Counted from the stretch's first letter, positions 33,850 to 44,057 are shown. The stretch: 64,000 nt of DNA from Melioribacteraceae bacterium (GCA_019638015.1 JAHBUP010000001.1:744001-808000), one strand, 5' to 3'. Numbers and translations: made by a program. Notes: generated by a model from the sequence alone, not told the origin.

Positions 33850-36819
33850 ATGAAAATGAAGAAAGATTCAAATTATTTAAGATCTAAATTAGAAATTCCT
33901 ACCTTCCTTCTAGTATTACTATTCCTCATTACTTCAGCACAACTTATTGCCCAAACCGGGAGCGGAAATCTTCAAGGTAAAATAACAGATATTTCATCGG
34001 GAGAACCACTTTTAGGTGCCAACGTATTCTTGGAAGGAACCGCAATTGGCGCGGCAACAGATATGGATGGATTTTATCGTATCAGAAATGTATCCTCCGG
34101 AAAATATAACCTTGTGGTTTCTTATATGGGTTATAAAAAACAAATAGTATCAGTTGATGTTACTACAAATAGAACCGTTACAGTTGATGTAAAACTGGAA
34201 TGGGTTTCTAATGTACTTGGAAAGGAAGTTATTGTTACCGGACAGTTGATAGGGCAAGCTCAAGCAATTAATCAACAGCTTACCTCTGATCAGATTGTGA
34301 ATATTGTTTCTGAACAAAAAATTAAAGAACTGCCCGACGCAAATGCCGCGGAAGCAGTAGGTAGATTACCTGGAGTGGCTGTTCAGAGAGATGGCGGCGA
34401 GGCTTCAAAACTAATGATTAGAGGATTAGATCCTAAATTTGCTAATATAAGCGTGAATGGAATTCAAATACCCGCTACCGGAGCCGATAGGCGTGATGTA
34501 GATTTAAGTCTAATATCTCAAAGCACACTATCAGGTATTGAACTTTACAAAGCATTAACTCCGGATCAGGATGCTGATGCAATTGCCGGTGTGGTTAATC
34601 TTGTAACCGGTAAGGCACGATCTGAACAAAAAATTACTGTTGATGTTTTTGGAATTTACAGCGGTTTATCAAAATCAGCAAAACAATATAAATTATCGGG
34701 GCAGTACAGCAATAGATTTTTTAATGATCTGTTCGGTGTTCAAGCCGGAATTAATGCCGAAAGAAGAATCAGAAATAGAGAGATGTTCTCAAATACATGG
34801 GATGTCCCCGCTAATCAAGATTATAAAATAAGTCGGTTATTGGTACAATATGATGATGAAGTAAGAAAAAGATATGGTGGCAATCTCAATCTCGATTTCA
34901 ATACCCCCGATGGCGGTAATATCAAGTTTATTAATCTTTATAATCAAACCTCAAGAAATTTATTTATCAGCGATCGTGATTATACTGTTGGAACTACTGT
35001 TCAGTACACAGGAAGAGCAATTGATAGAGAAATCTATTCATACAGCAATTCATTAATTGGTGAAAATCATCTCGGATCTCTAAAAATCAATTGGGCATTA
35101 TCTCATGCATATACAAAAAATGAAGTACCGTTTGATCACACAATGAGATTTTATGAGAATACCTCTGTTTCATCCGGTATGAGAAATATCACTGATCCTA
35201 AACTTTTAAAATTCCCTGGTGAAGTTTTAATTCCATTCGCGTGGAATAATTTTGCAAAAGCCACATTGGATAGAGGGTTCTTTCATACAGAATCGAATGA
35301 CGAAAGAAATTATGATATTAAGTTGGATCTAGAACACCCGTTTACATTAACAAATGATTTGACAGGTACTGTTAAGGCAGGTTTTAAATATAGAGATAAG
35401 ACGAGACACAGAACTGCCAATGATCAGGAGAGTATCTATTACTTAAGAGGAATTTACGATCATAATCTTGATGATGAGGGAAATGTTGTTGGTAAAGATT
35501 GGGCAAGTTCTTCTTGGCCTAACCGTCCTAAAATGTTGTTAACCGACTATTTAATCGGTCCTCCTTACTCAACCCGTGAATTAAATGGAAAATATTTGCT
35601 TAATCCAATAATAGATGGAAACATGGTTCGCGAATGGTATGAGTTTAACAGATATGGAACAAATGCAGAAGGTAAAACACATGAATATTACAACCAACTT
35701 GCAAGTATTAGAGATATTTATAAGGTAAATGAAAAAGTTACTGGTACCTATGCAATGATTAAACTTAATGCTTGGCGCTTGATTACCTTTATTGCCGGTA
35801 TGAGATATGAAGTTGAAAACAACGAGTATTCTGCAAAGTTTGCACCAAGAATATTGGGCGTTTTTGAATCACAATCAGCACAGGTAAAGGATACAGTTTC
35901 AAATTATAAAAAGGAATATTGGTTTCCCAACGCACATCTGAAAATCTCCCCGGTTGAATGGATTGACCTAAGAGTTGCTGTATCAAAATCAATTTCACGT
36001 CCCGATTATTTAATGAGATTACCCTCATTATATATTAATAATCAAGCTCAAGAAATTACTAGCGGCAATCCAAATCTCGAACCGGCAATTTCATGGAATT
36101 ATGATGCAAACATTACCTTCTATGCATCTCAATATGGATTACTAACTATTTCGGGTTTTAGAAAAAATATTGATAATATTTTTTATTGGTTAAATAACAT
36201 CAAACTAATGAATGCCGCGCAGATTGAAAGCACCGGACTGCCGGTTAAGCAATATGGACCATTTAATCAGTATGAATTAGATATGCCCATGAATACTAAA
36301 GGTACAAAAGTTTGGGGTTATGAAATTGATTTGCAAACACATCTTAGTTTTTTACCCGGTGCTTTGCAGAATATTGTAATTAGCGCAAACTTTTCACGTA
36401 TGTGGTCACAGACAGTTTATCCAAGATTTACACTTATTCAACCACCTGGATTTCCACCAAAAGCTCCAATCCCAACTTACTATTCAACAACCAGAGAATT
36501 AAATGGACAGACTGACTATACGGGAAACGTTTCAGTTGGGTATGACTATTTAGGTTTCTCCGGTAGAGTTTCCGGTTATTTTCAAGGACCATTTTTGATG
36601 TATATCAGTAATATAGAAACCCAAGATCAATACCAGAAAGCATTTTCAAGATGGGATCTTGCCCTTAAGCAAGTATTTACAGATAACATTACCATGTTTA
36701 TTAACGTAAACAATTTTACAAACGTTTTAGAAGGTTCTTATTTGAACTTTAGAAATTTAGATAATGGCGGTTATTTATTCGGCATAAGTGCTGAACTAGG
36801 TGTACAATATACTTTTTAA
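33850..36819 (+). CDS. TonB-dependent receptor, SusC-like in plan, with carboxypeptidase-regulatory domain
   Basis: 989 residues from ATG 33850, chosen because AGGA lies eight bases upstream and a normal signal peptide follows (LLFLITSAQLIAQ). There is a CarboxypepD_reg-like domain (about 45-130, GKITDISSGEPLLGANVFLEG), a plug (about 145-260, LPDANAAEAVGRLPGVAVQRDGGE) and a large barrel ending in GVQYTF. The plug sequence is of the kind used by oligosaccharide-importing receptors. No SusD-like lipoprotein follows; instead a T9SS-tagged beta-helix protein does, 88 bp later. Confidence 0.9.
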   Translation: MKMKKDSNYLRSKLEIPTFLLVLLFLITSAQLIAQTGSGNLQGKITDISSGEPLLGANVFLEGTAIGAATDMDGFYRIRNVSSGKYNLVVSYMGYKKQIVSVDVTTNRTVTVDVKLEWVSNVLGKEVIVTGQLIGQAQAINQQLTSDQIVNIVSEQKIKELPDANAAEAVGRLPGVAVQRDGGEASKLMIRGLDPKFANISVNGIQIPATGADRRDVDLSLISQSTLSGIELYKALTPDQDADAIAGVVNLVTGKARSEQKITVDVFGIYSGLSKSAKQYKLSGQYSNRFFNDLFGVQAGINAERRIRNREMFSNTWDVPANQDYKISRLLVQYDDEVRKRYGGNLNLDFNTPDGGNIKFINLYNQTSRNLFISDRDYTVGTTVQYTGRAIDREIYSYSNSLIGENHLGSLKINWALSHAYTKNEVPFDHTMRFYENTSVSSGMRNITDPKLLKFPGEVLIPFAWNNFAKATLDRGFFHTESNDERNYDIKLDLEHPFTLTNDLTGTVKAGFKYRDKTRHRTANDQESIYYLRGIYDHNLDDEGNVVGKDWASSSWPNRPKMLLTDYLIGPPYSTRELNGKYLLNPIIDGNMVREWYEFNRYGTNAEGKTHEYYNQLASIRDIYKVNEKVTGTYAMIKLNAWRLITFIAGMRYEVENNEYSAKFAPRILGVFESQSAQVKDTVSNYKKEYWFPNAHLKISPVEWIDLRVAVSKSISRPDYLMRLPSLYINNQAQEITSGNPNLEPAISWNYDANITFYASQYGLLTISGFRKNIDNIFYWLNNIKLMNAAQIESTGLPVKQYGPFNQYELDMPMNTKGTKVWGYEIDLQTHLSFLPGALQNIVISANFSRMWSQTVYPRFTLIQPPGFPPKAPIPTYYSTTRELNGQTDYTGNVSVGYDYLGFSGRVSGYFQGPFLMYISNIETQDQYQKAFSRWDLALKQVFTDNITMFINVNNFTNVLEGSYLNFRNLDNGGYLFGISAELGVQYTF

Positions 36820-36907
36820 CAAAATTTTAAATAACGCATTCAAAATATTTTAATGTAGTTAAAATGAATAGAACTAACTCATTTAATAATGTAATAAGGA
36901 GCGCACA

Positions 36908-38539
36908 ATGAAGAAAAGTATTTTCTGTTTTTTAATGGGATTTCTCTTTTTATCGCTTGGAGATATAATTGCCCAGGAAAGAATAATTGAACCAACAGAG
37001 GGATTTGTCAACGAAATAATCAGAGCAGATACAGTCGCAGGTGGAGCTCGGGCTCATACCACTTACGTATTCAGAAGAGGTCAAAAATATTTTGTTAATG
37101 GACAAATAGAGAATCGCGGATTTGTCTTAACTCTTAAAGCAGAATCAGGTACAGGAAAATTACCAATAATATCAAATTGGCCAGATGCCAATGGAGTATT
37201 GGGAAGAATAGTAGACGCATTAGATGATGCATATATCCAAAATTTATATTTGGATGGAATGGGTCCAAATCTAACTACATTAGAACCAGATCCGCTCTAT
37301 AGAATGAATGGACAATTATTAAGAGCAGCAGCAGCAGGAAAAGTATTGGTAATAGAGGGTAGTATTCTCAGTAATGTAGGCCAAACAATAATCCGGTCGA
37401 ACAGCGGAGCAAGAAAAGTAGCGTTATATAATACAACAATAGCCAACGCCGGACAGTTATCGGCAGATAATTTAGGTAATGGCCGAGTAATAGATTTTAG
37501 AAATGGGATAACTGATACAGTAATATTTAAGAACTGTACAATGGTTAACACCTATGATAGAATTATCAGACATTATGGAGCAGCCGCGAATTCAGAGACA
37601 GCATACATCAAATATTTTGAAATGGATCATAATACAATAGTACACAATACAGGCGCATATGGATTTATCTTCTTAGGGGATATAAGCGGAGAAGCAAAAA
37701 TCACGAATAATTTATTTTACAATCCAATGACATTGGGAGTAGATGCAGCAGATCAACAAAGATTTGCAGAAATAAAAAATATAAGTGAATTAGGTTCAGA
37801 TGGCTTGCCAGTATATCCGTTGATAATCGAACAACCAAATACATTATATAATACAAAATATACGATGCATAATAACGTAGTAACATACGATGCAACAGTA
37901 AAGAATTACATGACAACCAATAACGCAAAACCTGCACCGGCATTAGCGCCGAGATTAGCAGCAAAAGTAACAGGGAATAATCCATTTGTGGATGCAGATG
38001 TAACCTTGAAGAATATCCCTAATGTAATGATAGAAGTGATGAACTGGTACAGACCATTGGCAGTAGCGGTATTAGCAGGTGGAATGATAACAACTACTAC
38101 CGTTGATATGGATAGAAGAAATGCTGATTACTGGTTATCTTCTTTTGATGCTTCTTACACAACTGCAAACGCAGCATTTAAGGGCTCTGATGGTAAACCA
38201 GTCGGATCAAATGTTTGGAATAGCGTTTTGACTAGTGTGAACGATAATTCGATTATCCCAACTGAATTTTCATTATCAAACAACTATCCGAATCCATTCA
38301 ATCCATCCACAACTATTCAATTCAACATTCCTGCAAGAGCAAATGTTACATTGAAAATATTTAATATGCTCGGTCAGGAAATTATGAACATCAACAATAA
38401 AGAATACGCAGCTGGGCAGCATTCAATTTATTTCGACGCAAAAGGTTTAAGCAGCGGAACTTACATTTATAGCATAAATGCAGTTGGTGATAATGGTACA
38501 AGTTTTAATGCCTCTAAAAAAATGACTCTGATTAAATAG
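36908..38539 (+). CDS. Secreted beta-helix protein with T9SS sorting domain
   Basis: 543 residues. A signal peptide ends at ...DIIAQ. The body resembles right-handed beta-helix proteins: repeated turns such as VIFKNCTMVNTYDR, FEMDHNTIVHN and AKITNNLFYNP. No lyase or hydrolase catalytic set is recognisable, so it may bind glycan. The C-terminal ~90 residues are a type A T9SS tail (NNYPNPFNPSTTIQFNIP..., GQEIMNI, GTYIYSI, KKMTLIK), so the protein should be secreted across the outer membrane and anchored. Codons in the middle part end in A far more often than those in the tail. It pairs with the preceding receptor, and a terminator follows. Confidence 0.85.
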   Translation: MKKSIFCFLMGFLFLSLGDIIAQERIIEPTEGFVNEIIRADTVAGGARAHTTYVFRRGQKYFVNGQIENRGFVLTLKAESGTGKLPIISNWPDANGVLGRIVDALDDAYIQNLYLDGMGPNLTTLEPDPLYRMNGQLLRAAAAGKVLVIEGSILSNVGQTIIRSNSGARKVALYNTTIANAGQLSADNLGNGRVIDFRNGITDTVIFKNCTMVNTYDRIIRHYGAAANSETAYIKYFEMDHNTIVHNTGAYGFIFLGDISGEAKITNNLFYNPMTLGVDAADQQRFAEIKNISELGSDGLPVYPLIIEQPNTLYNTKYTMHNNVVTYDATVKNYMTTNNAKPAPALAPRLAAKVTGNNPFVDADVTLKNIPNVMIEVMNWYRPLAVAVLAGGMITTTTVDMDRRNADYWLSSFDASYTTANAAFKGSDGKPVGSNVWNSVLTSVNDNSIIPTEFSLSNNYPNPFNPSTTIQFNIPARANVTLKIFNMLGQEIMNINNKEYAAGQHSIYFDAKGLSSGTYIYSINAVGDNGTSFNASKKMTLIK

Positions 38540-38573
38540 TAAAGCCCAATACTGTTAGTCGAAGTCATCAATT

Positions 38574-38609
38574 TTCCCCCTCAGTTATTAATTGAGGGGG
38601 AATTTTTTT
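38574..38609 (+). terminator. Intrinsic terminator after the T9SS-tagged protein
   Basis: TTCCCCCTCA (38574-38583) pairs with TGAGGGGGAA (38593-38602), loop of nine bases, followed by seven T residues. It ends the receptor/beta-helix unit. Confidence 0.88.
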
Positions 38610-38716
38610 GAGCTTGATTAGCTAAATAATTTATCAGAAGTATTAATAATACACTAGAGATTTTAACATTTTAAAATAGATTTGATTAAAGAATAATTAC
38701 GTATGAGGATTAAGTC

Positions 38717-40093
38717 ATGAAAAAAATAATAATTGCAGTTTTGTTTATCGGTCTTGTAAATACATATGCTAAAAGCGGTGATTGGCAAAAGCTGTTTAAT
38801 GGAAAAAATCTTGATGGTTGGAAAATATTAAATGGAACGGCTGATTTTAAAATTATTGATGCGTCCATTGTTGGTATAAGTAAATTGAACACGGCAAATA
38901 CATTTTTGGCAACGGAAAAAGAATACTCCGATTTTATTCTTGAATTAGAGGTTAAAATGGAACCCGGATTAAATTCTGGAATTCAAGTCCGGAGTAATAG
39001 TCTTACCGAATATAAAAATGGCGTAGTTCATGGTTATCAAGTTGAAATTGACGATTCAAAAAGAGGATGGACCGGAGGAATTTATGATGAGCAAAGAAGA
39101 GGATGGCTATATAATCTTGAATGTAATCCAAATGCAAAATCGGTGTATAAAGCAGGTAAGTGGAATAAGTTTAGAATAGAAGCCATAGGAAACAACATCA
39201 CGGTTTGGGTGAATGGAATTCAAACTGCTGACATAATAGATGATATGACTGCTAAAGGATTTATAGCTCTTCAAGTTCATAGTATTAGTGATTCTGAGAA
39301 AGAGGGAAAATCCGTTGCCTTTAGAAATATTAGAATTAAAACTATGGATGTTGTTAAAGAAAAAATCATGACAAAAAATAAAATTCCCCAAATCAGTTAT
39401 CTGAAAAATATGCTTACAAAACGTGAATTAGAAGAAGGATGGAAGTTATTGTGGGATGGTAAATCAACACAAGGTTGGCGGGGAGCTAAGCTTGATGAGT
39501 TTCCACAAACAGGATGGAAAATTGAAGATGGAATTTTAACTGTTTTAAACAGCGGAGGTTACGAATCACGAAATGGCGGAGATATAGTTACTATCAATAC
39601 TTACAAAAATTTTGAGCTCGAGGTTGATTTCAAAATTACTAAAGGTGCAAATAGTGGAATTAAGTACTTTGTACAAACTGATTTAAATAAAGGAGAAGGT
39701 TCTGCAATTGGATGTGAGTTTCAGATACTTGATGATGAATTTCATCCAGACGCCAAGCTTGGAGTTGATGGTAATAGAACTTTAGCTTCTTTGTACGATT
39801 TAATACCGGCGAATGCAATGCTTTTTAATCCCAACGAAACTTTGGTAAAGCGTCAAAATAAATATGAATGGAACAGAGCAAAAGTTGTAGTGAATGGTAA
39901 TCTTGTAACTCACTACTTAAATGGAATTAAAGTGATCGAGTATGTTCGTGGTACACAAATGTGGAAGGCTTTGGTGGCATACAGCAAATATAGAGTATGG
40001 CCAAGTTTTGGTGAATTTGAAAGTGGTCATATTTTACTTCAAGATCATGGTGATGAAGTATATTTCAAGAATATTAAAATAAAAGAACTTTAA
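38717..40093 (+). CDS. Exported protein with two tandem DUF1080 (3-keto-disaccharide hydrolase) domains
   Basis: 458 residues: signal peptide (to about YAKS), a first DUF1080 domain (about 22-215: [34 protein letters not shown]) and a second (about 238-457: [37 protein letters not shown]). Each is a concanavalin-like beta-sandwich. Some family members hydrolyse 3-keto-glycosides formed by oxidoreductases, and a Gfo/Idh/MocA oxidoreductase is encoded at 54423. The two domains are clearly diverged copies. The next gene starts two bases after the stop. Confidence 0.88.
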   Translation: MKKIIIAVLFIGLVNTYAKSGDWQKLFNGKNLDGWKILNGTADFKIIDASIVGISKLNTANTFLATEKEYSDFILELEVKMEPGLNSGIQVRSNSLTEYKNGVVHGYQVEIDDSKRGWTGGIYDEQRRGWLYNLECNPNAKSVYKAGKWNKFRIEAIGNNITVWVNGIQTADIIDDMTAKGFIALQVHSISDSEKEGKSVAFRNIRIKTMDVVKEKIMTKNKIPQISYLKNMLTKRELEEGWKLLWDGKSTQGWRGAKLDEFPQTGWKIEDGILTVLNSGGYESRNGGDIVTINTYKNFELEVDFKITKGANSGIKYFVQTDLNKGEGSAIGCEFQILDDEFHPDAKLGVDGNRTLASLYDLIPANAMLFNPNETLVKRQNKYEWNRAKVVVNGNLVTHYLNGIKVIEYVRGTQMWKALVAYSKYRVWPSFGEFESGHILLQDHGDEVYFKNIKIKEL

Positions 40094-40094
40094 A

Positions 40095-40874
40095 ATGAAT
40101 AAGCAAATATTAGTTGCTTTGCTTTCCCTCTCATTTTGGTATGCCAATTTTGCTCAGAATATTACAGTCACAGCGCACCGCGGAGCCTCTGGATACGCTC
40201 CTGAGAATACAATAGCATCGGTAAGAGAAGCTATTAAAATGAATGCTGATTTCACCGAAATAGATGTGCAGGAAACTAATGATGGCGCAATAATTTTGCT
40301 TCACGACAAGAACCTAAAAAGAACAACCGGATTGGATAAAAATATTTGGGAGTGCAGTTACAAAGAGATTAACAATCTTGATGCGGGAAAGTGGTTCCAT
40401 CCCCAATTTGCAGGTGAAATAATTCCATTGTTATCTGATGTAATTGATTTTTCAAAGGGTAAAATTAAAATGAACATTGAGCTCAAATCGAATGGTCATG
40501 AGAAGATGCTTGCCGATCGTGTAGTTAAGATAGTTCAAGAGAAGAATTTTGTTAGTGAATGCATTTACACTTCCTTTGACTATTCCCTGATAAAAAGAGT
40601 AAAGGAAATTAATCCCACATTAAAAGTAGGACTGATATTCAAGAAAATGCCGGAAACCATTGACGTATTTAATGCTGATATGGAACTACTGAGTGTTCAT
40701 TATTCACTGGTTGATGAGTCGTTTGTTTTAAGAGCTAAAAGTGCTGGCAAAGAAGTGCATGTATGGACAGTAAATGAAGAGGATGAAATGAGAAGGTTAA
40801 TCAATTTAGGAGTAACGAGTATTATCACAAACTACCCCGATATTCTTAAGCGATTGTTAAAATTTTCTAATTAA
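40095..40874 (+). CDS. Exported glycerophosphodiester phosphodiesterase
   Basis: 259 residues. A signal peptide ends at ANFAQ; the GDPD motifs follow directly: HRGASGYAPENT with the catalytic His, then EIDVQETNDGAIILLHD with the metal-binding Glu/Asp and second His, and MNIELKS further on. It releases glycerol-3-phosphate from glycerophosphodiesters in the periplasm. GlpT and the glp operon encoded just downstream would take up and oxidise the product, which makes this assignment unusually coherent. It is translationally close to the DUF1080 gene (2 bp). Confidence 0.94.
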   Translation: MNKQILVALLSLSFWYANFAQNITVTAHRGASGYAPENTIASVREAIKMNADFTEIDVQETNDGAIILLHDKNLKRTTGLDKNIWECSYKEINNLDAGKWFHPQFAGEIIPLLSDVIDFSKGKIKMNIELKSNGHEKMLADRVVKIVQEKNFVSECIYTSFDYSLIKRVKEINPTLKVGLIFKKMPETIDVFNADMELLSVHYSLVDESFVLRAKSAGKEVHVWTVNEEDEMRRLINLGVTSIITNYPDILKRLLKFSN

Positions 40875-40929
40875 TATTTGTTTTGTAATAACGTCGGTAA
40901 TTTGCATAATAAAAATACTATTCTGTAAT

Positions 40930-40958
40930 GAGAGAGTGCTGAAGTACTCTCTCTTTTT
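40930..40958 (+). terminator. Intrinsic terminator after the glycerophosphodiesterase gene
   Basis: GAGAGAGT (40930-40937) pairs with ACTCTCTC (40946-40953); two further inner pairs leave a TGAA loop. Five T residues follow. The hairpin includes the GTG at 40936 that would extend the next reading frame, which rules that codon out as a start. Confidence 0.88.
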
Positions 40959-40965
40959 AAATATA

Positions 40966-41886
40966 ATGAGGTGTAAATTGTCTAATAAAAACAATCTATT
41001 CCCCATATTGATTATTGTCTCATTATTCTGGGGATTTGGATGCAGCGATAAATCGAATATAACTTTCGAAAATATTGATGGATTTAATACCGAAGTTAAT
41101 CTGCAATTAGAAAAGTTTTTCAAAGAGACTGAAAAACATGTCGGAAGAAAAATAGCAGTATTTGATGGAGATGGAACTGTTCTCGGTCAGGTTCCGAATT
41201 ATTTGGCTGACGAGTGCCTTTATTCGATAGCTTTTGAAAATCCTAATAGAAAAAAAGAATTAATCGATCTAATGAAAACTCAATCTAACGTATCCTTGGA
41301 ATATGTTCAGAATAGAGTTCGTTATATGAGTGGCGATTCGTTAACTCACTGGCGTGAAAAAGGCGTGGAGCATTTTAGCAAACTATACTCAACAAAAATA
41401 TTTAAGCCAATTAAGGCATTAATTGAATTACTCCAAAAAAATAGTTTTGAAGTATGGATAGTGTCAGCATCTCCCGAGGCAATGTATCAAAAATTTTTAA
41501 GTGAGCAGCTGGAAATTCCCATTACCAGAATTATTGGCGTTAAATCGGTTATTCGCGATGGGATTATCACAGATGAAATAATACATCCTGTTCCTCAAGA
41601 TCATGGTAAGAAAGAAGTAATTGAATCATTCATTCAGGATAAACCATTATTAGTTGCTGGGAACAGCAGAGGAGACAAGGAAATGATTGAGTATGCCTCT
41701 AAAATTCATATGATCGTAAACCCCGATGAACACATTGCATCTGATCAAAAAGAGAGTATTGCGCAATACGCTAGATCAAATAACTGGTTAATTGTAAATA
41801 TCAGTGATACTACAGAAACAAATTTCCCATCACTCTCAACAAAATTATATGGTATAAAACCTAATAAATCCACAAAAGTTAAATAG
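40966..41886 (+). CDS. HAD-superfamily phosphatase, lipoprotein
   Basis: 306 residues from ATG 40966; TTG 40978, six bases after GAGGTG, is an alternative. The hydrophobic N-terminus ends in FWGFGC, a lipobox. The HAD core has VFDGDGTVLG (nucleophile and acid Asp), IVSASPEAM (motif II) and VAGNSRGDKEM (motif IV), as in phosphoserine phosphatase-like HADs. As a periplasmic lipoprotein it probably dephosphorylates a small metabolite. It lies eight bases upstream of glpT, so glycerol phosphates are plausible, though not shown. Confidence 0.85.
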   Translation: MRCKLSNKNNLFPILIIVSLFWGFGCSDKSNITFENIDGFNTEVNLQLEKFFKETEKHVGRKIAVFDGDGTVLGQVPNYLADECLYSIAFENPNRKKELIDLMKTQSNVSLEYVQNRVRYMSGDSLTHWREKGVEHFSKLYSTKIFKPIKALIELLQKNSFEVWIVSASPEAMYQKFLSEQLEIPITRIIGVKSVIRDGIITDEIIHPVPQDHGKKEVIESFIQDKPLLVAGNSRGDKEMIEYASKIHMIVNPDEHIASDQKESIAQYARSNNWLIVNISDTTETNFPSLSTKLYGIKPNKSTKVK

Positions 41887-41894
41887 CCAAAATC

Positions 41895-43247
41895 ATGTTA
41901 AAGAGAATCATTAATTATTTCAAACCCGATTTGCCGATAAAAAGAATATCTGAAGAGAAAATTCCTAAAATGTATAAGCAAAACCGGTGGAAGGTATTAG
42001 AAGCCTCATTTATTGGCTATGCCGCATTCTATCTAGTGCGAAATAATCTATCAACTGTCGCAAAAGAAATGGGAAGTGTGCTTCATTATGATTACAGCAT
42101 GATTGGAGATATCCTCGCCATCTCAGCTATCAGTTATGGATTAGGAAAATTTCTGATGGGGGCATTATCTGATCGGAGCAATCCACGGAAATTTATGGCA
42201 TTCGGATTACTTCTTTCTGCAATTTTGAATTTTACCTTTGGTGCATCTGCCAGTTTTCCCGTACATCTATTTCTTTGGGCTTTAAATGGTTTTGTACAGG
42301 GAATGGGGTGGCCCCCTTGCGGAAGATCAATAGGGCACTGGTTTAGTTTAAAAGAAAGAGGTTCGGTTTTTGCCATTTGGAACATCTCTCACAATATTGG
42401 TGGCGGTGTTGCTGGAATAGTGGCGGCATTTGCGGTAACTCAATTTGGTGTATGGAATGCCGCGTTTTATTTCCCGGGAGTTATTGCCGCCATTGGTTCT
42501 ATTTATCTTTTTTTCAGATTAAAAGATAAACCTCAATCAGTCGGGTTACCATCAATTGAGGAGTATTCAGGCTGTTGTACGGCCGAGGAAAAACAAAATG
42601 GAGTTAATGAGGTAGAGCTTTCTTATTATGAATTATTTGTAGATAATATTTTAAAGAATAAGATGCTCTGGTTATTTGCTGTCGCAAATCTGTTTGTTTA
42701 TATAGTAAGATATAGCATGCTTGACTGGGGTCCTACATATTTGAGAGAAATGAAACATGCCACACTTTCGAGTGGTGGACTGTCCATTTTGATTCTCGAA
42801 TTCGGAGGCATACCTTCCACATTATTAATGGGATGGTTATCAGATAAATTTGATGGAAGAAGAGGAATGGTAAGTTTACTTTGCATGATTCCAATTCTGT
42901 TTGCTTTTACAGGAATATATTTCAACCCAGCGGGGAATTTATGGTTTGATATGACGATGCTCGCAATAGTAGGATTTTTTATCTATCCACCAGTTATGTT
43001 GCTTGGTGTGGCGGGGTTGGATTTGACATCGAAAAAAGCAGTTGGAACTGCGGCAGGATTTATAGGATTATTTGGTTATATCGGGAGAACCATTCAAGCT
43101 AAGGGATTTGGTTGGATAGCTGACCATTTCGGAAAATTGTATGGCCCGGAGTTCGGATGGGACGTGGTAATCTGGTCAATTATTGCAGTCACTTTAATTG
43201 CTATAATTCTTTTAGCTTTTACCTGGAATGTAAAGCCCAAAGCCTAA
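41895..43247 (+). CDS. glpT: Glycerol-3-phosphate transporter
   Basis: 450 residues, 12 membrane helices, organophosphate:phosphate antiporter family. Typical signatures are YLVRNNLSTVAKEM in helix 1, SYGLGKFLMGALSDRSNPR between helices 2 and 3, and NGFVQGMGWPPCGRSIGHWF in helix 4-5, which closely follow GlpT. It exchanges external glycerol-3-phosphate for phosphate. The periplasmic glycerophosphodiesterase gene upstream and the convergent glpK-glpD-glpF operon support the role. A shared terminator follows. Confidence 0.93.
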   Translation: MLKRIINYFKPDLPIKRISEEKIPKMYKQNRWKVLEASFIGYAAFYLVRNNLSTVAKEMGSVLHYDYSMIGDILAISAISYGLGKFLMGALSDRSNPRKFMAFGLLLSAILNFTFGASASFPVHLFLWALNGFVQGMGWPPCGRSIGHWFSLKERGSVFAIWNISHNIGGGVAGIVAAFAVTQFGVWNAAFYFPGVIAAIGSIYLFFRLKDKPQSVGLPSIEEYSGCCTAEEKQNGVNEVELSYYELFVDNILKNKMLWLFAVANLFVYIVRYSMLDWGPTYLREMKHATLSSGGLSILILEFGGIPSTLLMGWLSDKFDGRRGMVSLLCMIPILFAFTGIYFNPAGNLWFDMTMLAIVGFFIYPPVMLLGVAGLDLTSKKAVGTAAGFIGLFGYIGRTIQAKGFGWIADHFGKLYGPEFGWDVVIWSIIAVTLIAIILLAFTWNVKPKA

Positions 43248-43272
43248 TTAAGAACAAAGTGATTGATATATA

Positions 43273-43302
43273 AAAGCTTGAGAGATAATATTCTCAAGCT
43301 TT
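43273..43302. terminator. Bidirectional terminator between glpT and glpF
   Basis: AAAGCTTGAGA (43273-43283) pairs with TCTCAAGCTTT (43292-43302), an 11-bp perfect stem with an eight-base AT-rich loop. It lies between convergent genes. Confidence 0.85.
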
Positions 43303-43334
43303 CTCACACTATAAAAAGTTATAATTGTTTTAAA

Positions 43335-44042
43335 CTAATTTAGAAAAAGATACAATGCTGCTGCTGCGGTAGATCCAATTATAGGTCCCACTACTGGAAC
43401 CCATGCATATTTCCAATCGCTATCTCTTTTATTGGGTATAGGGAGGAGTGCGTGCATTATTCTTGGGCCCAAATCTCTCGCCGGATTAATAGCGTACCCG
43501 GTTGTTCCTCCCAGCGAAAGACCAATACCTAACACAAGAAATGCTACAGGTAAAGCAGAGATTGCTCCAATTCCAACTTCCGGTGAAGCGATATATAATG
43601 CTGCGAAGACTAATACAAAAGTCCCAATAATTTCAGAGATTAAATTATCAGCGTAAGATCTGATTTCAGGAGCTGTACAAAATATACATAATTTAAGATT
43701 TTTATCATCTGTTACGGCAAATTGCAAGCGGTAATGAAGCCACACTAAAAAAGCTCCCAACATTGCCCCAATAAATTGAGCCAAGATATATAATGGAACA
43801 TCAGCCCATGCAAATTTTCCAACAAAAGCTAAACCTAATGTAATCGCAGGATTTAGATGAGCACCACTTATAGCTCCCACGCTGAACACCGCCACAAATA
43901 CTCCTATTGCCCAGCCAAAAGTTATTACTATCCATCCGCTGTTTCCCCCTTTGGTTTTTTTTAGTACAACATTTGCAACAACACCACCACCAAAAAGAAT
44001 CATAAGCATTGTGCCTATAATTTCACCAATAAACGGACTCAT
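43335..44042 (-). CDS. glpF: Glycerol uptake facilitator (aquaglyceroporin)
   Basis: 235 residues, six full membrane helices plus two half-helices. Both NPA boxes are present: HLNPAITLG (NPA at 64-66) and AINPARDLGPR (186-190). The Asp after the second NPA (Asp190) marks glycerol facilitators rather than water channels. It is the third gene of the glpK-glpD-glpF operon, 15 bp after glpD. Confidence 0.93.
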   Translation of the reverse strand: MSPFIGEIIGTMLMILFGGGVVANVVLKKTKGGNSGWIVITFGWAIGVFVAVFSVGAISGAHLNPAITLGLAFVGKFAWADVPLYILAQFIGAMLGAFLVWLHYRLQFAVTDDKNLKLCIFCTAPEIRSYADNLISEIIGTFVLVFAALYIASPEVGIGAISALPVAFLVLGIGLSLGGTTGYAINPARDLGPRIMHALLPIPNKRDSDWKYAWVPVVGPIIGSTAAAALYLFLN

Positions 44043-44057
44043 TCAATACTCCTATAT

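Noticed and set aside
40936-40965. GTG start extending the HAD lipoprotein gene upstream
   Set aside because: The codon lies inside a terminator hairpin; the ATG at 40966 or TTG at 40978 leads directly into the lipoprotein signal.
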